Below, piece after piece: positions 39,544 through 48,708 of a stretch of DNA of 64,000 nt (position 1 is the first letter of the stretch; the number at the start of each line of letters is the position of its first letter). The DNA comes from Streptomyces humi. GTDB lineage: Bacteria; Actinomycetota; Actinomycetes; Streptomycetales; Streptomycetaceae. Both the position numbers and the translations under genes were made by a program. The DNA is taken from assembly GCF_001005085.2 (NCBI RefSeq), contig NZ_LBMU02000023.1, positions 248,001 through 312,000 of the forward strand, in the 5' to 3' direction. The notes beneath the pieces were generated by a model. The model was given only the letters and a program-made list of their open reading frames with translations, searched no databases and was not told the DNA's origin.

Positions 39544-40479
39544 ATGAAGCGCACCGCCTTCCGCCGCAAGGCCGCGCGACTGAGCGCCGTCGCCGCCGTG
39601 GCCGCGCTCGCCCTCACCGGCTGCTCCCGGACGTCCGGCGACGGCTCGGCGCCCACCGCCGCCCACCGGGTCCGCGACCTCACCTACGCGGAGGACCTGC
39701 GGGTCTCGGACGCCGAACAGCGCCTGGTCGCCCGGTGCATGGCCCGGCACGGCTTCCGCTACTGGACGGACCGCCCGCTGACCCTGGCCGAGAGCAGGCC
39801 GCTCGGCTACGTGCAGGACGACGTGGGCTGGGCCCGTACCTACGGATACGGCAGCCGGATCACGGCGAAGGAGGACCGCGCCCGGCTGCGCAACCCCAAC
39901 AGCGCCTACCGCGCAGGCCTGGGCACCACCCGGAAGGCGGCGTACGACAGCGCGCTCGACGGCGGCCGGCAGGCCGAACTGCTGCGTACCGAGGCCCCGG
40001 GCGGGGGCAGGGTCAGCAAACGGACCGGCGGCTGCGACGCGGAGGCGGAGCGGACGCTGTACGGCGACCCGGGGACCTGGTTCCGGCTCGACACCACGGC
40101 GAGCAACCTGCGCCCGCTCTACGTCGGCGCACTCCTGCACGACCAGCGGTTCACCGCCGCCGTGCACGCGTGGTCGGCCTGCATGAAACGGGCCGGTCAC
40201 GCGTACCGGGACCCCGACGCGGCCCGGCAGGCCACCCGGGAGCACCCCGCGGTCCAGACCCGGGCGGAGGAGGCCAGGAGCTTCGCCGCCGAGACGCGGA
40301 TCGCGGTCGCCGACGCCACCTGCGCCCGCGCGGTCTCCCTCAGGTCCGTCGGCCAGGACCGCGAGGCCCACTACCTGGCCCGGCTGGACGGCGAGTACGG
40401 CGCCCGGCTGGACGCCTACCGGCAGGTGCGGCTGACCGCGCTGGAGCGCGCCGAGCGGATCGTGCCGGCCCGCACCTGA
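39544..40479 (+). CDS. Secreted lipoprotein of unknown function
   Basis: A 311-aa protein with a basic N-terminus, hydrophobic stretch and lipobox ALTGCSRT, so lipid-anchored at Cys27 outside the membrane. The mature part is Arg/Ala-rich and mostly helical, with conserved-looking blocks AEQRLVARCMARHGFRYW and WSACMKRAGHAYRDP, each containing a Cys that may form disulfides with CDAEAE and ATCARAV. AGGGAG lies 7 nt before the ATG. This type is common in Actinobacteria but I know of no function. It is flanked by the SARP gene (divergent) and a secreted I36-like gene. Confidence 0.78.
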   Translation: MKRTAFRRKAARLSAVAAVAALALTGCSRTSGDGSAPTAAHRVRDLTYAEDLRVSDAEQRLVARCMARHGFRYWTDRPLTLAESRPLGYVQDDVGWARTYGYGSRITAKEDRARLRNPNSAYRAGLGTTRKAAYDSALDGGRQAELLRTEAPGGGRVSKRTGGCDAEAERTLYGDPGTWFRLDTTASNLRPLYVGALLHDQRFTAAVHAWSACMKRAGHAYRDPDAARQATREHPAVQTRAEEARSFAAETRIAVADATCARAVSLRSVGQDREAHYLARLDGEYGARLDAYRQVRLTALERAERIVPART

Positions 40480-40481
40480 GA

Positions 40482-40523
40482 CCCCCGTACCCGAGCCCCC
40501 GTAACCGAGCCCCCGTACCCGAG
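40482..40523. repeat. 14-bp tandem repeat, three copies
   Basis: CCCCCGTACCCGAG occurs at 40482-40495 and 40510-40523, with a one-base variant (CCCCCGTAACCGAG) between them. Related fragments continue to about 40560. Non-coding, directly after the lipoprotein stop. Confidence 0.8.
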
Positions 40524-40641
40524 CCCTCCGCACCTGGCACCCCCGCATCCGACACTCACCGCACCCCCCCATGACTCCGCGGCACCCGCCGCGGCCCTCT
40601 CCCACACCTACCGCCTCCGACGAGGCAGAACGGGATTCACC

Positions 40642-41097
40642 ATGCGCAAAATGACCCTCGCCCTCACCACTCTGGCCCTCGCCGCCGTCGGTTTCGCCCT
40701 CCCCGTGAACGCGCAGGCCTCCGCGGGATGCAACGCGCAGTGGCCGGGCCGCGACGGCAACGTGCGGGCCTGGAAGGACTGGGACTGCGCGGGCGGCCTG
40801 CTCGGCGTCACCGCGGGCAACGACGCCAGCTGGGCGGACGGCGCCGGCGGCTTCCAGGGCGTCGGCAACGTCGCCTCGTCCGTGATGAACAGCGGCTACG
40901 TCGGCGGCAAGGACGTCGTGGCCTTCTACTACTACGCCGACTACTCGGGCGGTTACGGCTGCCTCAAGCCGGGCGAGCTCTACGTGGACGACCTCACCCG
41001 CGACCACTTCACCGACGGTCACTCCATGAACGACAACATCATGTCCCACCAGTGGGTGACGGCGAGCGCCTGCGCCGCGGGCTCGTTCATCAGCTGA
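40642..41097 (+). CDS. Secreted peptidase-inhibitor I36-like / crystallin-fold small protein
   Basis: A 151-aa exported protein: signal peptide (1-~27, ending NAQAS), then a compact Gly/Asp/Tyr-rich domain with Cys30, Cys49 and two further Cys (GGYGCLKPGELY; SACAAGS), probably forming two disulfides. The pattern resembles peptidase inhibitor family I36 (Streptomyces metalloproteinase inhibitor, beta/gamma-crystallin fold). A weak SD (GGGA) precedes the ATG. Inhibition of metalloproteases is the family expectation, not shown here. A strong hairpin follows. Confidence 0.75.
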   Translation: MRKMTLALTTLALAAVGFALPVNAQASAGCNAQWPGRDGNVRAWKDWDCAGGLLGVTAGNDASWADGAGGFQGVGNVASSVMNSGYVGGKDVVAFYYYADYSGGYGCLKPGELYVDDLTRDHFTDGHSMNDNIMSHQWVTASACAAGSFIS

Positions 41098-41107
41098 CCC
41101 CCCGGCC

Positions 41108-41142
41108 GACCGGTCACGGCTGTCCCCCGGCCGTGACCGGTC
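41108..41142 (+). terminator. Terminator hairpin after the I36-like gene
   Basis: A 13-bp perfect stem (41108-41120 / 41130-41142, GACCGGTCACGGC) with a 9-nt C-rich loop starts 11 bp after the stop codon. It separates the I36-like gene from the phospholipase gene. Confidence 0.8.
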
Positions 41143-41299
41143 CAGTCGTCCTACCCGTTCCCCACCTCCCGTACGGCCGAGTTTCACATGCGCGCCACCA
41201 GACCCTTCCCTGACGTTCGATGCCCTTGGAACACTCGCACCCGCACACATCCGCCCTGTTCCGGCCATCCCGTACGTCAGGATGAGAGGTCGTCCACTC

Positions 41300-43348
41300 A
41301 TGACCGAAGTCAACCGGCGCCGTTTTCTTCAACTCGCGGGCGCCACGACGGCGTTCACCGCGTTGTCCAGCAGCATCCAGCGTGCCGCCGCGCTGCCCGC
41401 GAACCACCGCACCGGGTCGATCGAGGACGTCGAGCACATCGTCGTCCTGATGCAGGAGAACCGTTCGTTCGACCACTACTTCGGCACCCTCAGAGGTGTC
41501 CGCGGCTTCGGCGACCCGCGTTCGGTCACCCAGAACAACAAGTCCGTGTGGCACCAGTCGAACGGCACGAAGGACATCCTGCCCTTCCACCCGGACGCCG
41601 ACGACCTGGGCCTCGCCTTCATCCAGGACCTCCCGCACGGCTGGGCCGACACCCACAGCGCGGTCGACAACGGCAAGTACGACAAGTGGGTGCCGGCCAA
41701 GGGCTCCACGACGATGGCGTACCTGAACCGGGACGACATACCGTTCCACTACGCGCTCGCCGACGCCTTCACCGTCTGCGACGCGTACCACTGCTCGTTC
41801 ATGGGCTCCACCGACCCGAACCGCTACTACATGTGGACGGGGTACACGGGCAACGACGGCCAGGGCGGCGGGCCGGTCCTCGGCAACGACGAGGCCGGCT
41901 ACAGCTGGACGACCTACCCCGAGCGCCTGGAGAAGGCGGGCGTCTCCTGGAAGATCTACCAGGACGTCGGCGACGGCCTGGACGCGGCCGGCGGCTGGGG
42001 CTGGATCCAGGACGCCTACCGCGGCAACTACGGCGACAACTCGCTGCTCTACTTCAAGCAGTACCAGAACGCCAAGCCCGGCGACCCGCTGTACGACAAG
42101 GCGCGCACCGGCACCGACGCCACCAGGGGCGAGGGCTTCTTCGACCAATTGAAGGCCGACGTCAAGGCCGGCGAGCTGCCGCAGATCTCCTGGGTCGTCG
42201 CCCCGGAGGCGTTCACCGAGCACCCCAACTGGCCCGCCAACTACGGTGCCTGGTACGTCTCCCAGGTCCTCGACGCGCTCACCGCGGACCCCAAGGTGTG
42301 GGCGAAGACGGCCGTGTTCATCACGTACGACGAGAACGACGGCTTCTTCGACCACCTGATCCCGCCGTTCCCGCCGGCCTCCGCCGCGCAGGGCAAGTCC
42401 ACGGTCGACCCGAGCCTCGACCTCTTCAAGGGCGACGCGAGCCATGCCGCCGGTGCCTACGGCCTCGGCCAGCGGGTGCCGATGATCGTCGTCTCCCCGT
42501 GGAGCAAGGGCGGTTACGTCTGCTCCGAGACGCTCGACCACACCTCGATCATCCGGTTCATGGAGGCCCGCTTCGGCGTCCACGAGCCGAACATCTCGCC
42601 CTGGCGGCGTGCGATCAGTGGCGACCTGACCGCCGCGTTCGACTTCTCCCGCAAGGACACCAAGCCGGTCGCACTGCCCGGCACCGACGGCTACCGACCG
42701 CCGGACAGGAACCGGCACCCCGACTACGTGCCCACGCCGCCGGCCAACCCCTCGCTGCCCAGGCAGGAGCGCGGCTCGCGGCCCACCCGGCCGCTCAAGT
42801 ACGCCCCGGTGGTGGACGGCGCGCTGGACGCGTCGGCCGGCAAGTTCACGCTCACGTTCGCGTCGGGCGCCCACGCCGGCGCGGTGTTCCTCGTCACCTC
42901 GAACAACCGCGCCGACGGCCCCTGGAGCTACACCACCGAGGCCGGCAAGTCCGTCTCCGACACCTGGAACTCGGCGTACTCGGGCGGTGCGTACGACCTG
43001 ACCGTGCACGGACCCAACGGCTTCCTGCGGACCTTCCAGGGCCCCGGCAAGGTAGCGGGCCCCGAGGTCACCGCCCGGCCGCACGGCGACGACATCGAGC
43101 TGACGCTCACCAACCGGGGCTCCGGCACGGTGAAGCTGACGCTGGCCGACGGCTACGGCGGCCGGACGCGCACGTTCACCGTGCGCGCGGGGGCGACCGT
43201 GCGGCACGTCGTCCACCTCGGGCACAGCCACCGCTGGTACGACGTGACGGTCACCTCCGACGCCGACAGGACGTTCCTGCGGCGGTTCGCCGGGCACGTG
43301 GAGAACGGGGAGCCGGGTGTGAGCGACCCGGCGATCATCACGGAGTGA
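41300..43348 (+). CDS. Tat-exported phospholipase C, phosphocholine-specific type
   Basis: Extracellular phospholipase C, 682 aa. A twin-arginine signal (NRRRFLQLAGATTAF, residues 5-19) starts the protein. The phosphoesterase domain (alkaline-phosphatase superfamily) opens EDVEHIVVLMQENRSFDHYFGTLRG, with the catalytic Thr/Asn region and the ENDGFFDH metal motif. Two DUF756-type beta domains close the protein (KYAPVVDGALDASAGKFTL; GPEVTARPHGDDIELTLTN). GAGAGG lies 9-10 nt before the ATG at 41300, chosen over one 18 nt earlier. Such enzymes release phosphate from phospholipids and are often induced by phosphate starvation; no clear PHO box was identified. Confidence 0.93.
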   Translation: MTEVNRRRFLQLAGATTAFTALSSSIQRAAALPANHRTGSIEDVEHIVVLMQENRSFDHYFGTLRGVRGFGDPRSVTQNNKSVWHQSNGTKDILPFHPDADDLGLAFIQDLPHGWADTHSAVDNGKYDKWVPAKGSTTMAYLNRDDIPFHYALADAFTVCDAYHCSFMGSTDPNRYYMWTGYTGNDGQGGGPVLGNDEAGYSWTTYPERLEKAGVSWKIYQDVGDGLDAAGGWGWIQDAYRGNYGDNSLLYFKQYQNAKPGDPLYDKARTGTDATRGEGFFDQLKADVKAGELPQISWVVAPEAFTEHPNWPANYGAWYVSQVLDALTADPKVWAKTAVFITYDENDGFFDHLIPPFPPASAAQGKSTVDPSLDLFKGDASHAAGAYGLGQRVPMIVVSPWSKGGYVCSETLDHTSIIRFMEARFGVHEPNISPWRRAISGDLTAAFDFSRKDTKPVALPGTDGYRPPDRNRHPDYVPTPPANPSLPRQERGSRPTRPLKYAPVVDGALDASAGKFTLTFASGAHAGAVFLVTSNNRADGPWSYTTEAGKSVSDTWNSAYSGGAYDLTVHGPNGFLRTFQGPGKVAGPEVTARPHGDDIELTLTNRGSGTVKLTLADGYGGRTRTFTVRAGATVRHVVHLGHSHRWYDVTVTSDADRTFLRRFAGHVENGEPGVSDPAIITE

Positions 43349-43458
43349 CCGGGGGTCGAGCCGGACACGGCCGACGTCCGTGGAGAGCCGCGGGCGTCGG
43401 CCGTGGCGTTTCGCCCTCCGTGGGAGCGGGAGCCTTGTTCGCGCGGCCGCGGGTGCGT

Positions 43459-43499
43459 GGGGGCTGGTCGCGCAGTTCCCCGCGCCCCTGACGGGGCGC
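43459..43499. repeat. Streptomyces dispersed repeat, copy 2
   Basis: The stretch contains GGTCGCGCAGTTCCCCGCGC followed by CCCTGACGGGGCGC. Its reverse complement closely matches the element at 56807-56850, and the GAACTGCGCG core recurs at 6279. It ends in a CGCCCC/GGGGCG hairpin near the stop of the DMT-type gene. Confidence 0.8.
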
Positions 43500-43512
43500 C
43501 GCACAGGGCCGT

Positions 43513-44466
43513 TCAGAGGGTTGTGAGGTGTTCCGTCTCTGGTTTCTGGTGGGGGAGCAGGGCCTGTTCCGCTGCTCTCCGCGCCTCCTCCAGGGCCAGT
43601 ACCGCGGCCACCGGATGCTGTTCGTCCGGGGCCGTGAGCGGTGCCGGCGGGGTCACGCGGGTGAGCAGCACCACGCCCCAGGAGGCCAGAGCCGCGCCCG
43701 CCAGGGCCAGCAGGACGCCCGTCGCGCCGCCCTTCAGCCCCTGGCCCAGGAGGGTCAGGCCGATCACCGCCGCCGCCACCGGGTTGGACAGGGTGACGAC
43801 CGCCAGCGGGGCGCCGAGGCCGCCTCGGTAGGCGGTCTGGGAGAGCAGCAGGCCGCCCACCGCGAACGCGGCCACCAGCACGGCCCCCACGATCACCTCG
43901 GCGCTCAGCAGCGGGCCCGAGGGGTCCGTCGCCGCCACCGTCACCGTCTGGGTGAGCGCGGAGGCCACGCCCGAGGCGAGACCGGACGCGGTCGCGTGGC
44001 GCAGGCCGGGGCGGGTGCCCGGACGGGACAGGGCGCCGATCAGGACGGCCGTCGTACCGGCCACCGCGAGGGCTTCGGCCAGGCCCAGCACCCGGTGGGG
44101 TGCCGGACCCGAGGCCGTGACGAGCAGGGCGCCGAGGCCGAGCAGGGTGAGGGCGGTGCCCCGCCACTCCGTCGGCGTGACCCGGCGGCCGGCCACCCGC
44201 GCTCCCATCGGCACGGCGGCGACCAGGGTGAGCGCGCCCAGCGGCTGGACGAGGGTGAGCGGGCCGTACTTGAGGGCGACGACGTGCAGCAGGGCGGCGC
44301 CCGCGTTCAGGCCGACCGCGGCCCACCAGGCTCCGGAGCCGAGCAGTCGTACCAGGCCCGTTCCGGGGGTCTTCGAGGCGAGGCGTTCCTGGGCGACGGC
44401 GGCGGCCGCGTAGGCGACGGCCGAGACCAGGGACAGGGCGACGGCGACCACGGCCGCGGTGCTCAT
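43513..44466 (-). CDS. EamA/DMT-type membrane transporter
   Basis: A 317-aa integral membrane protein with about nine to ten hydrophobic helices (opening VVAVALSLVSAVAYAAAAVA) and a hydrophilic acidic C-terminus. GALTLVAAVPMGARVAGRRVTPTEWRGTAL and the second-half repeat fit the drug/metabolite transporter superfamily (DMT). Substrate unknown. Its ATG overlaps the stop of the PAP2-type gene (ATGA), so both are translated together and are probably controlled by the TetR protein encoded across the operator array. Confidence 0.85.
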   Translation of the reverse strand: MSTAAVVAVALSLVSAVAYAAAAVAQERLASKTPGTGLVRLLGSGAWWAAVGLNAGAALLHVVALKYGPLTLVQPLGALTLVAAVPMGARVAGRRVTPTEWRGTALTLLGLGALLVTASGPAPHRVLGLAEALAVAGTTAVLIGALSRPGTRPGLRHATASGLASGVASALTQTVTVAATDPSGPLLSAEVIVGAVLVAAFAVGGLLLSQTAYRGGLGAPLAVVTLSNPVAAAVIGLTLLGQGLKGGATGVLLALAGAALASWGVVLLTRVTPPAPLTAPDEQHPVAAVLALEEARRAAEQALLPHQKPETEHLTTL

Positions 44467-45257
44467 CGGCCCGCCCCCGCCAGTACGGGCTCTTCCGGTA
44501 CGAGGGTGCGGGTGCCGCGGCCGGCCGTGGTGGCCGTGCGGTGCGGCGGGTTCATCAGGGCGAGGGCGACGCCGAGCATCGCGGTGGCGACGATCGCGTC
44601 CAGCCAGTAGTGGTTCGCGGTGCCCACGATCACCAGCAGGGTGACCGCGGGGTGCAGCAGCCACAGCCAGCGCCAGCGGGAGCGGGTCGCCACGATCAGG
44701 CCGACCGCCACCATCAGGGCCCAGCCGAAGTGCAGCGAGGGCATCGCCGCGAACTGGTTGGAGAGGTGGTCGCGGGCGGGCGGGCCGTAGACGGAGGGGC
44801 CGTAGACCCGCGCGGTGTCGACGAGGCCGGTCGCGGCAAGCATCCGGGGCGGTGCCAGCGGGAACGTGAAGGGCAGCACCAGCGCGGCGGCGGTGACCGC
44901 GGCGAGGACCCGGCGGGCCCAGACGTAGTGCGCTGGGCGCCGCAGGTAGAGCCAGACCAGGAAGGCCACCGTGGCGGGGAAATGAACCGTGGCGTAGTAG
45001 GTGTTGGCCAGGTGGACGAGGGTGTCGCCGTGCAGCAGTGCGGACTGCACGTCGACCTCCGAGGGCAGACGCAGTGTCCGTTCCAGGTCCCAGATCCGGT
45101 GGGCGTTGTGCACCGCCTCGGCGGTGTGGCCGATGGCCAGTTGCCGGCCGGACTTGTAGACGAGGAAGAGCCCTGCGACGAGCAGGAGCTCACGGAGGAG
45201 CGGCGGCCGGGCTATCGCGCCCGGCTCCGGTTCTGCCGGCTCGGACTGGGATCTCAT
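44463..45257 (-). CDS. PAP2-superfamily membrane phosphatase / inositol phosphotransferase-like
   Basis: A 264-aa membrane protein with about six helices. The C-terminal PAP2-like motif is present as AAMPSLHFGWAL and TANHYWLDAIVA (Ser-x-His and His-x3-Asp), the catalytic pattern of the Aur1/IPC-synthase branch (PAP2_3) that transfers or removes phospho-head groups. AGGGGG lies 7 nt before the ATG at 45257. First gene of a two-gene unit with the DMT transporter and divergent from a TetR gene. Possible roles are lipid phosphate recycling or phosphoinositide synthesis; not decidable here. Confidence 0.88.
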   Translation of the reverse strand: MRSQSEPAEPEPGAIARPPLLRELLLVAGLFLVYKSGRQLAIGHTAEAVHNAHRIWDLERTLRLPSEVDVQSALLHGDTLVHLANTYYATVHFPATVAFLVWLYLRRPAHYVWARRVLAAVTAAALVLPFTFPLAPPRMLAATGLVDTARVYGPSVYGPPARDHLSNQFAAMPSLHFGWALMVAVGLIVATRSRWRWLWLLHPAVTLLVIVGTANHYWLDAIVATAMLGVALALMNPPHRTATTAGRGTRTLVPEEPVLAGAGR

Positions 45258-45322
45258 CCCAGGCCCCCTCACTGACGGTGGTGCTGTGTCGAGTCCGGGC
45301 GGTGGCCCGGACTCGCCGATAC

Positions 45323-45418
45323 TCATCGATACGGAAGCGTACCGAAACGCCATGGTACCGATACGCCACTGTACCGATACGGCCGAGTACCGGTACAGTG
45401 GCGTATCGATAGACGTGG
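45323..45418. promoter_or_regulatory. Six-unit 16-bp tandem repeat array, probable TetR operator
   Basis: Units of 16 bp begin at 45323, 45339, 45355, 45371, 45387 and 45403. Best-conserved are GTACCGAAACGCCATG, GTACCGATACGCCACT and GTACCGATACGGCCGA. The array also contains a perfect 18-bp inverted repeat (45359-45376 / 45391-45408, arm CGATACGCCACTGTACCG, 14-bp spacer) and the palindrome GTACCGGTAC (45387-45396). It lies between divergent PAP2-type and TetR genes, so it can control both. Confidence 0.8.
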
Positions 45419-45507
45419 GCCACACTGGTTGTAGGTTTCCGCCCCGGCCGAACGGCGGGCGGTGCGGAAGTGATCCGCAAGTGATGCGCGAGTGAGGAGA
45501 AGAGCAC

Positions 45508-46122
45508 ATGACGTCGCAGGCCGCGGACGGACCGGACATGGTCGCCGCCTCGCGCCGCTCCAAGATCACGCCGGAGCGTGAGCGGGAGTTCTTCGACGCC
45601 GTGCTCGAACAGATCCGCGAGTGCGGTTACGACTCCGTGACCATGGACGGCGTCGCCGCCAGCACCCGGTGCAGCAAGTCCACGCTGTACCGGCAGTGGA
45701 AGACCAAGCCGCAGTTCGTCGCGGCGGCGCTGCGGGCCAACCGCCGGGTGCGCTTCGTCGGCATCGACAACGGCTCCCTCGCCGAGGACCTGCGGGAGGT
45801 CGCGCGGGCCGCCGGCGACTGGTCACGCAAGGACACCAAGCTGCTCCAGGCGCTGGGCCACGCGGTGCACTCGGACGCGGAGCTGGCGCAGGCGCTGCGC
45901 GAGGCCCTGGTCGAGCCGGAGATCGCGGCGCTCCAGGACATCCTGCGCCGCGGTGTCGAGCGGGGCGAGGTGGCCGAGGGGCATCCCGCGCTGGACTACG
46001 TCCCCGCCATGATGTTCGGCGTCCTGCGGGTGCGGCCCGTGCTCACCGGCGAGTACGCCGACGCCGACTACCTGGTCCGCTTCGTGGAGGCCGTGGCGCT
46101 GCCCGCACTCGGACTGACCTGA
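45508..46122 (+). CDS. TetR-family transcriptional regulator
   Basis: A 204-aa repressor. The HTH at about residues 20-70 (REREFFDAVLEQIRECGYDSVTMDGVAASTRCSKSTLYRQW) is followed by helical ligand domain (TetR_C type, KLLQALGHAVHSDAELAQALREALVEP). GAGGAGAAG lies about 5 nt before the ATG. It is divergent from the PAP2/DMT pair across a 250-bp region filled by the 16-bp repeat array, so it most likely represses that pair and itself. A hairpin terminator follows. Confidence 0.92.
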   Translation: MTSQAADGPDMVAASRRSKITPEREREFFDAVLEQIRECGYDSVTMDGVAASTRCSKSTLYRQWKTKPQFVAAALRANRRVRFVGIDNGSLAEDLREVARAAGDWSRKDTKLLQALGHAVHSDAELAQALREALVEPEIAALQDILRRGVERGEVAEGHPALDYVPAMMFGVLRVRPVLTGEYADADYLVRFVEAVALPALGLT

Positions 46123-46204
46123 TGACCCAGGCCGCCGTCCACGGGATGACTGGACGGTGACCTGTTCGCGCCGCACCGTGGGGACGGGGGCGGCGCGCAC
46201 CCCC

Positions 46205-46252
46205 CGGCCGGGTGGGGCGCCCCTTTGAGCGGAGGGGCGCTCCACCCGGCCG
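46205..46252. terminator. Bidirectional terminator between TetR and DUF2510 genes
   Basis: A 20-bp stem with one mismatch (46205-46224 / 46233-46252) and an 8-nt loop lies between convergent genes. It is the strongest hairpin in the window. Confidence 0.88.
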
Positions 46253-46270
46253 AACACTGTTCCCGGGCGG

Positions 46271-47428
<1,158 letters not shown>

Positions 47429-47511
47429 GCTCCTACCGTATGAGGCGTCGGTGAAAGTGGGATGAGAGGATCCGGCGACTTTCGGATGAGTGCCTCAGGC
47501 GCGCTTCACAT

Positions 47512-47557
47512 GGCCGCGGGCCGCCGACGAGGCGCAGCCGGCCGCGTGCCCGCGGCC
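47512..47557 (-). terminator. Inverted repeat after anmK
   Basis: GGCCGCGGGC (47512-47521) pairs with GCCCGCGGCC (47548-47557) across a 26-nt loop, immediately past the anmK stop. The long loop makes it weaker than others in the window. Confidence 0.55.
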
Positions 47558-47561
47558 CGCC

Positions 47562-48704
47562 TCACTCGATCCGCAGCCGCGCCGGCGGACCCGGCGCCGG
47601 CGGCGGCAGCCGCAGCCCCTCCCGGCCCGGGGTCAGCGAGCCCAGGAAACTCGGGTGCCGGGCGCCGGTGGCGGACGGGACGGTGCCCGGCAGACCGTGC
47701 GCCGTGAGGAAGCCGAGGACCGCGAACGCGTACGCCTCCTTCGCCGCCGCGGGCAGCCCCAGTTCGTCGGAGACACGGACCGGTGTCCCGGGCAGCAGGC
47801 CGCGCAGCGCCTCCAGCAGCACCGGGTTCCGGGTGCCGCCGCCCGAGGCGATCACCTCCGTCGCCCCCGCGCCCCGCACCGCGTCCGCCACCGTACGGGC
47901 CGTCAGCAGGGTGAGCGTGGCCAGCGCGTCCTCCGCGGACATCCCCTCGGGAGCCCGCCAGTACCCCGGGTGGAACAGCTCCTTGCCGGTCGTCTTCGGC
48001 GCGGGGAGCGCGTAGTACGGCTCCGCCAGCAGCCCGGCGAGCAGCGCCGCGTCCGGCCGGCCGCGTGCCGCCAGGGCGCCGTCCACGTCGTACGGCAGCC
48101 GCCCGGCCGTGAACTCCCGGGCGGCCGCGTCCAGCAACGCGCATCCCGGCCCGGTGTCGAAGGCCGTACCGTCCGGGGCGGTGAGGTTGGCGATCCCGCC
48201 GAGGTTCAGCGCCACCGGCGTGCCCGGCCGGCCGCGCAGCCACAGCAGGTCCACCAGGCTCACCAGCGGGGCGCCCTGGCCCCCGGCCGCCACGTCCCGC
48301 GGCCTCAGGTCGGCGACCACCGGCAGCCCCGTCGCCTCCGCGATCCAGGCCGGCTGCCCGAGCTGGAGTGTGCCGTGCACCCGGCCGCCCTCCGCCCAGT
48401 GGAAGACCGTCTGCCCGTGCGAGGCCACCCACTCGGCCCGCCCGCCGCACAGCTCGCGGTCGGCCCGGACGGCCGCCGCCGCGAACGCCTGCCCGATCCG
48501 GGTGTCCAGCAGGCACACCCGCGCCAGCGGCACCGCGGCCGGGGGCAGCGCCGCGGCCAGGGCGTCCCGCAGTTCGTCGTCGTACGGCGTGCTCACCATC
48601 CCCAGCGGCTTCAGCAGCAGCGTGTCGTCCACCAACCGCAGCTCGGCCGCCGCCGCGTCCACCGCGTCGTACGACGTCCCGGACATCAGACCGATCACCA
48701 GCAC
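47562..48704 (-). CDS. anmK: Anhydro-N-acetylmuramic acid kinase
   Basis: Phosphorylates and opens 1,6-anhydroMurNAc to MurNAc-6-phosphate in wall recycling. At 380 aa it shows the AnmK marks: IGLMSGTSYDAVDAA (phosphate loop), VASHGQTVFHW, VVADLRPRDVAAGGQGAPLV (catalytic Asp region), NLGGIANLT, and VIASGGGTRNPVL. The start is read as GTG at 48704 (VLVIGLMSGT), 4 nt after the transporter stop, with GGAAGG upstream; the preceding frame codes no start nearer. The C-terminus is Pro-rich. No MurQ etherase is adjacent. Coupling to the transporter suggests that the anhydro-sugar or a related wall fragment is imported. Confidence 0.93.
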   Translation of the reverse strand: MLVIGLMSGTSYDAVDAAAAELRLVDDTLLLKPLGMVSTPYDDELRDALAAALPPAAVPLARVCLLDTRIGQAFAAAAVRADRELCGGRAEWVASHGQTVFHWAEGGRVHGTLQLGQPAWIAEATGLPVVADLRPRDVAAGGQGAPLVSLVDLLWLRGRPGTPVALNLGGIANLTAPDGTAFDTGPGCALLDAAAREFTAGRLPYDVDGALAARGRPDAALLAGLLAEPYYALPAPKTTGKELFHPGYWRAPEGMSAEDALATLTLLTARTVADAVRGAGATEVIASGGGTRNPVLLEALRGLLPGTPVRVSDELGLPAAAKEAYAFAVLGFLTAHGLPGTVPSATGARHPSFLGSLTPGREGLRLPPPAPGPPARLRIE

Positions 48705-48708
48705 TGTC

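Noticed and set aside
45323..45418. Possible CRISPR array
   Set aside because: The period is 16 bp with no unique spacers of 25-40 bp and no cas genes; it fits an operator array.
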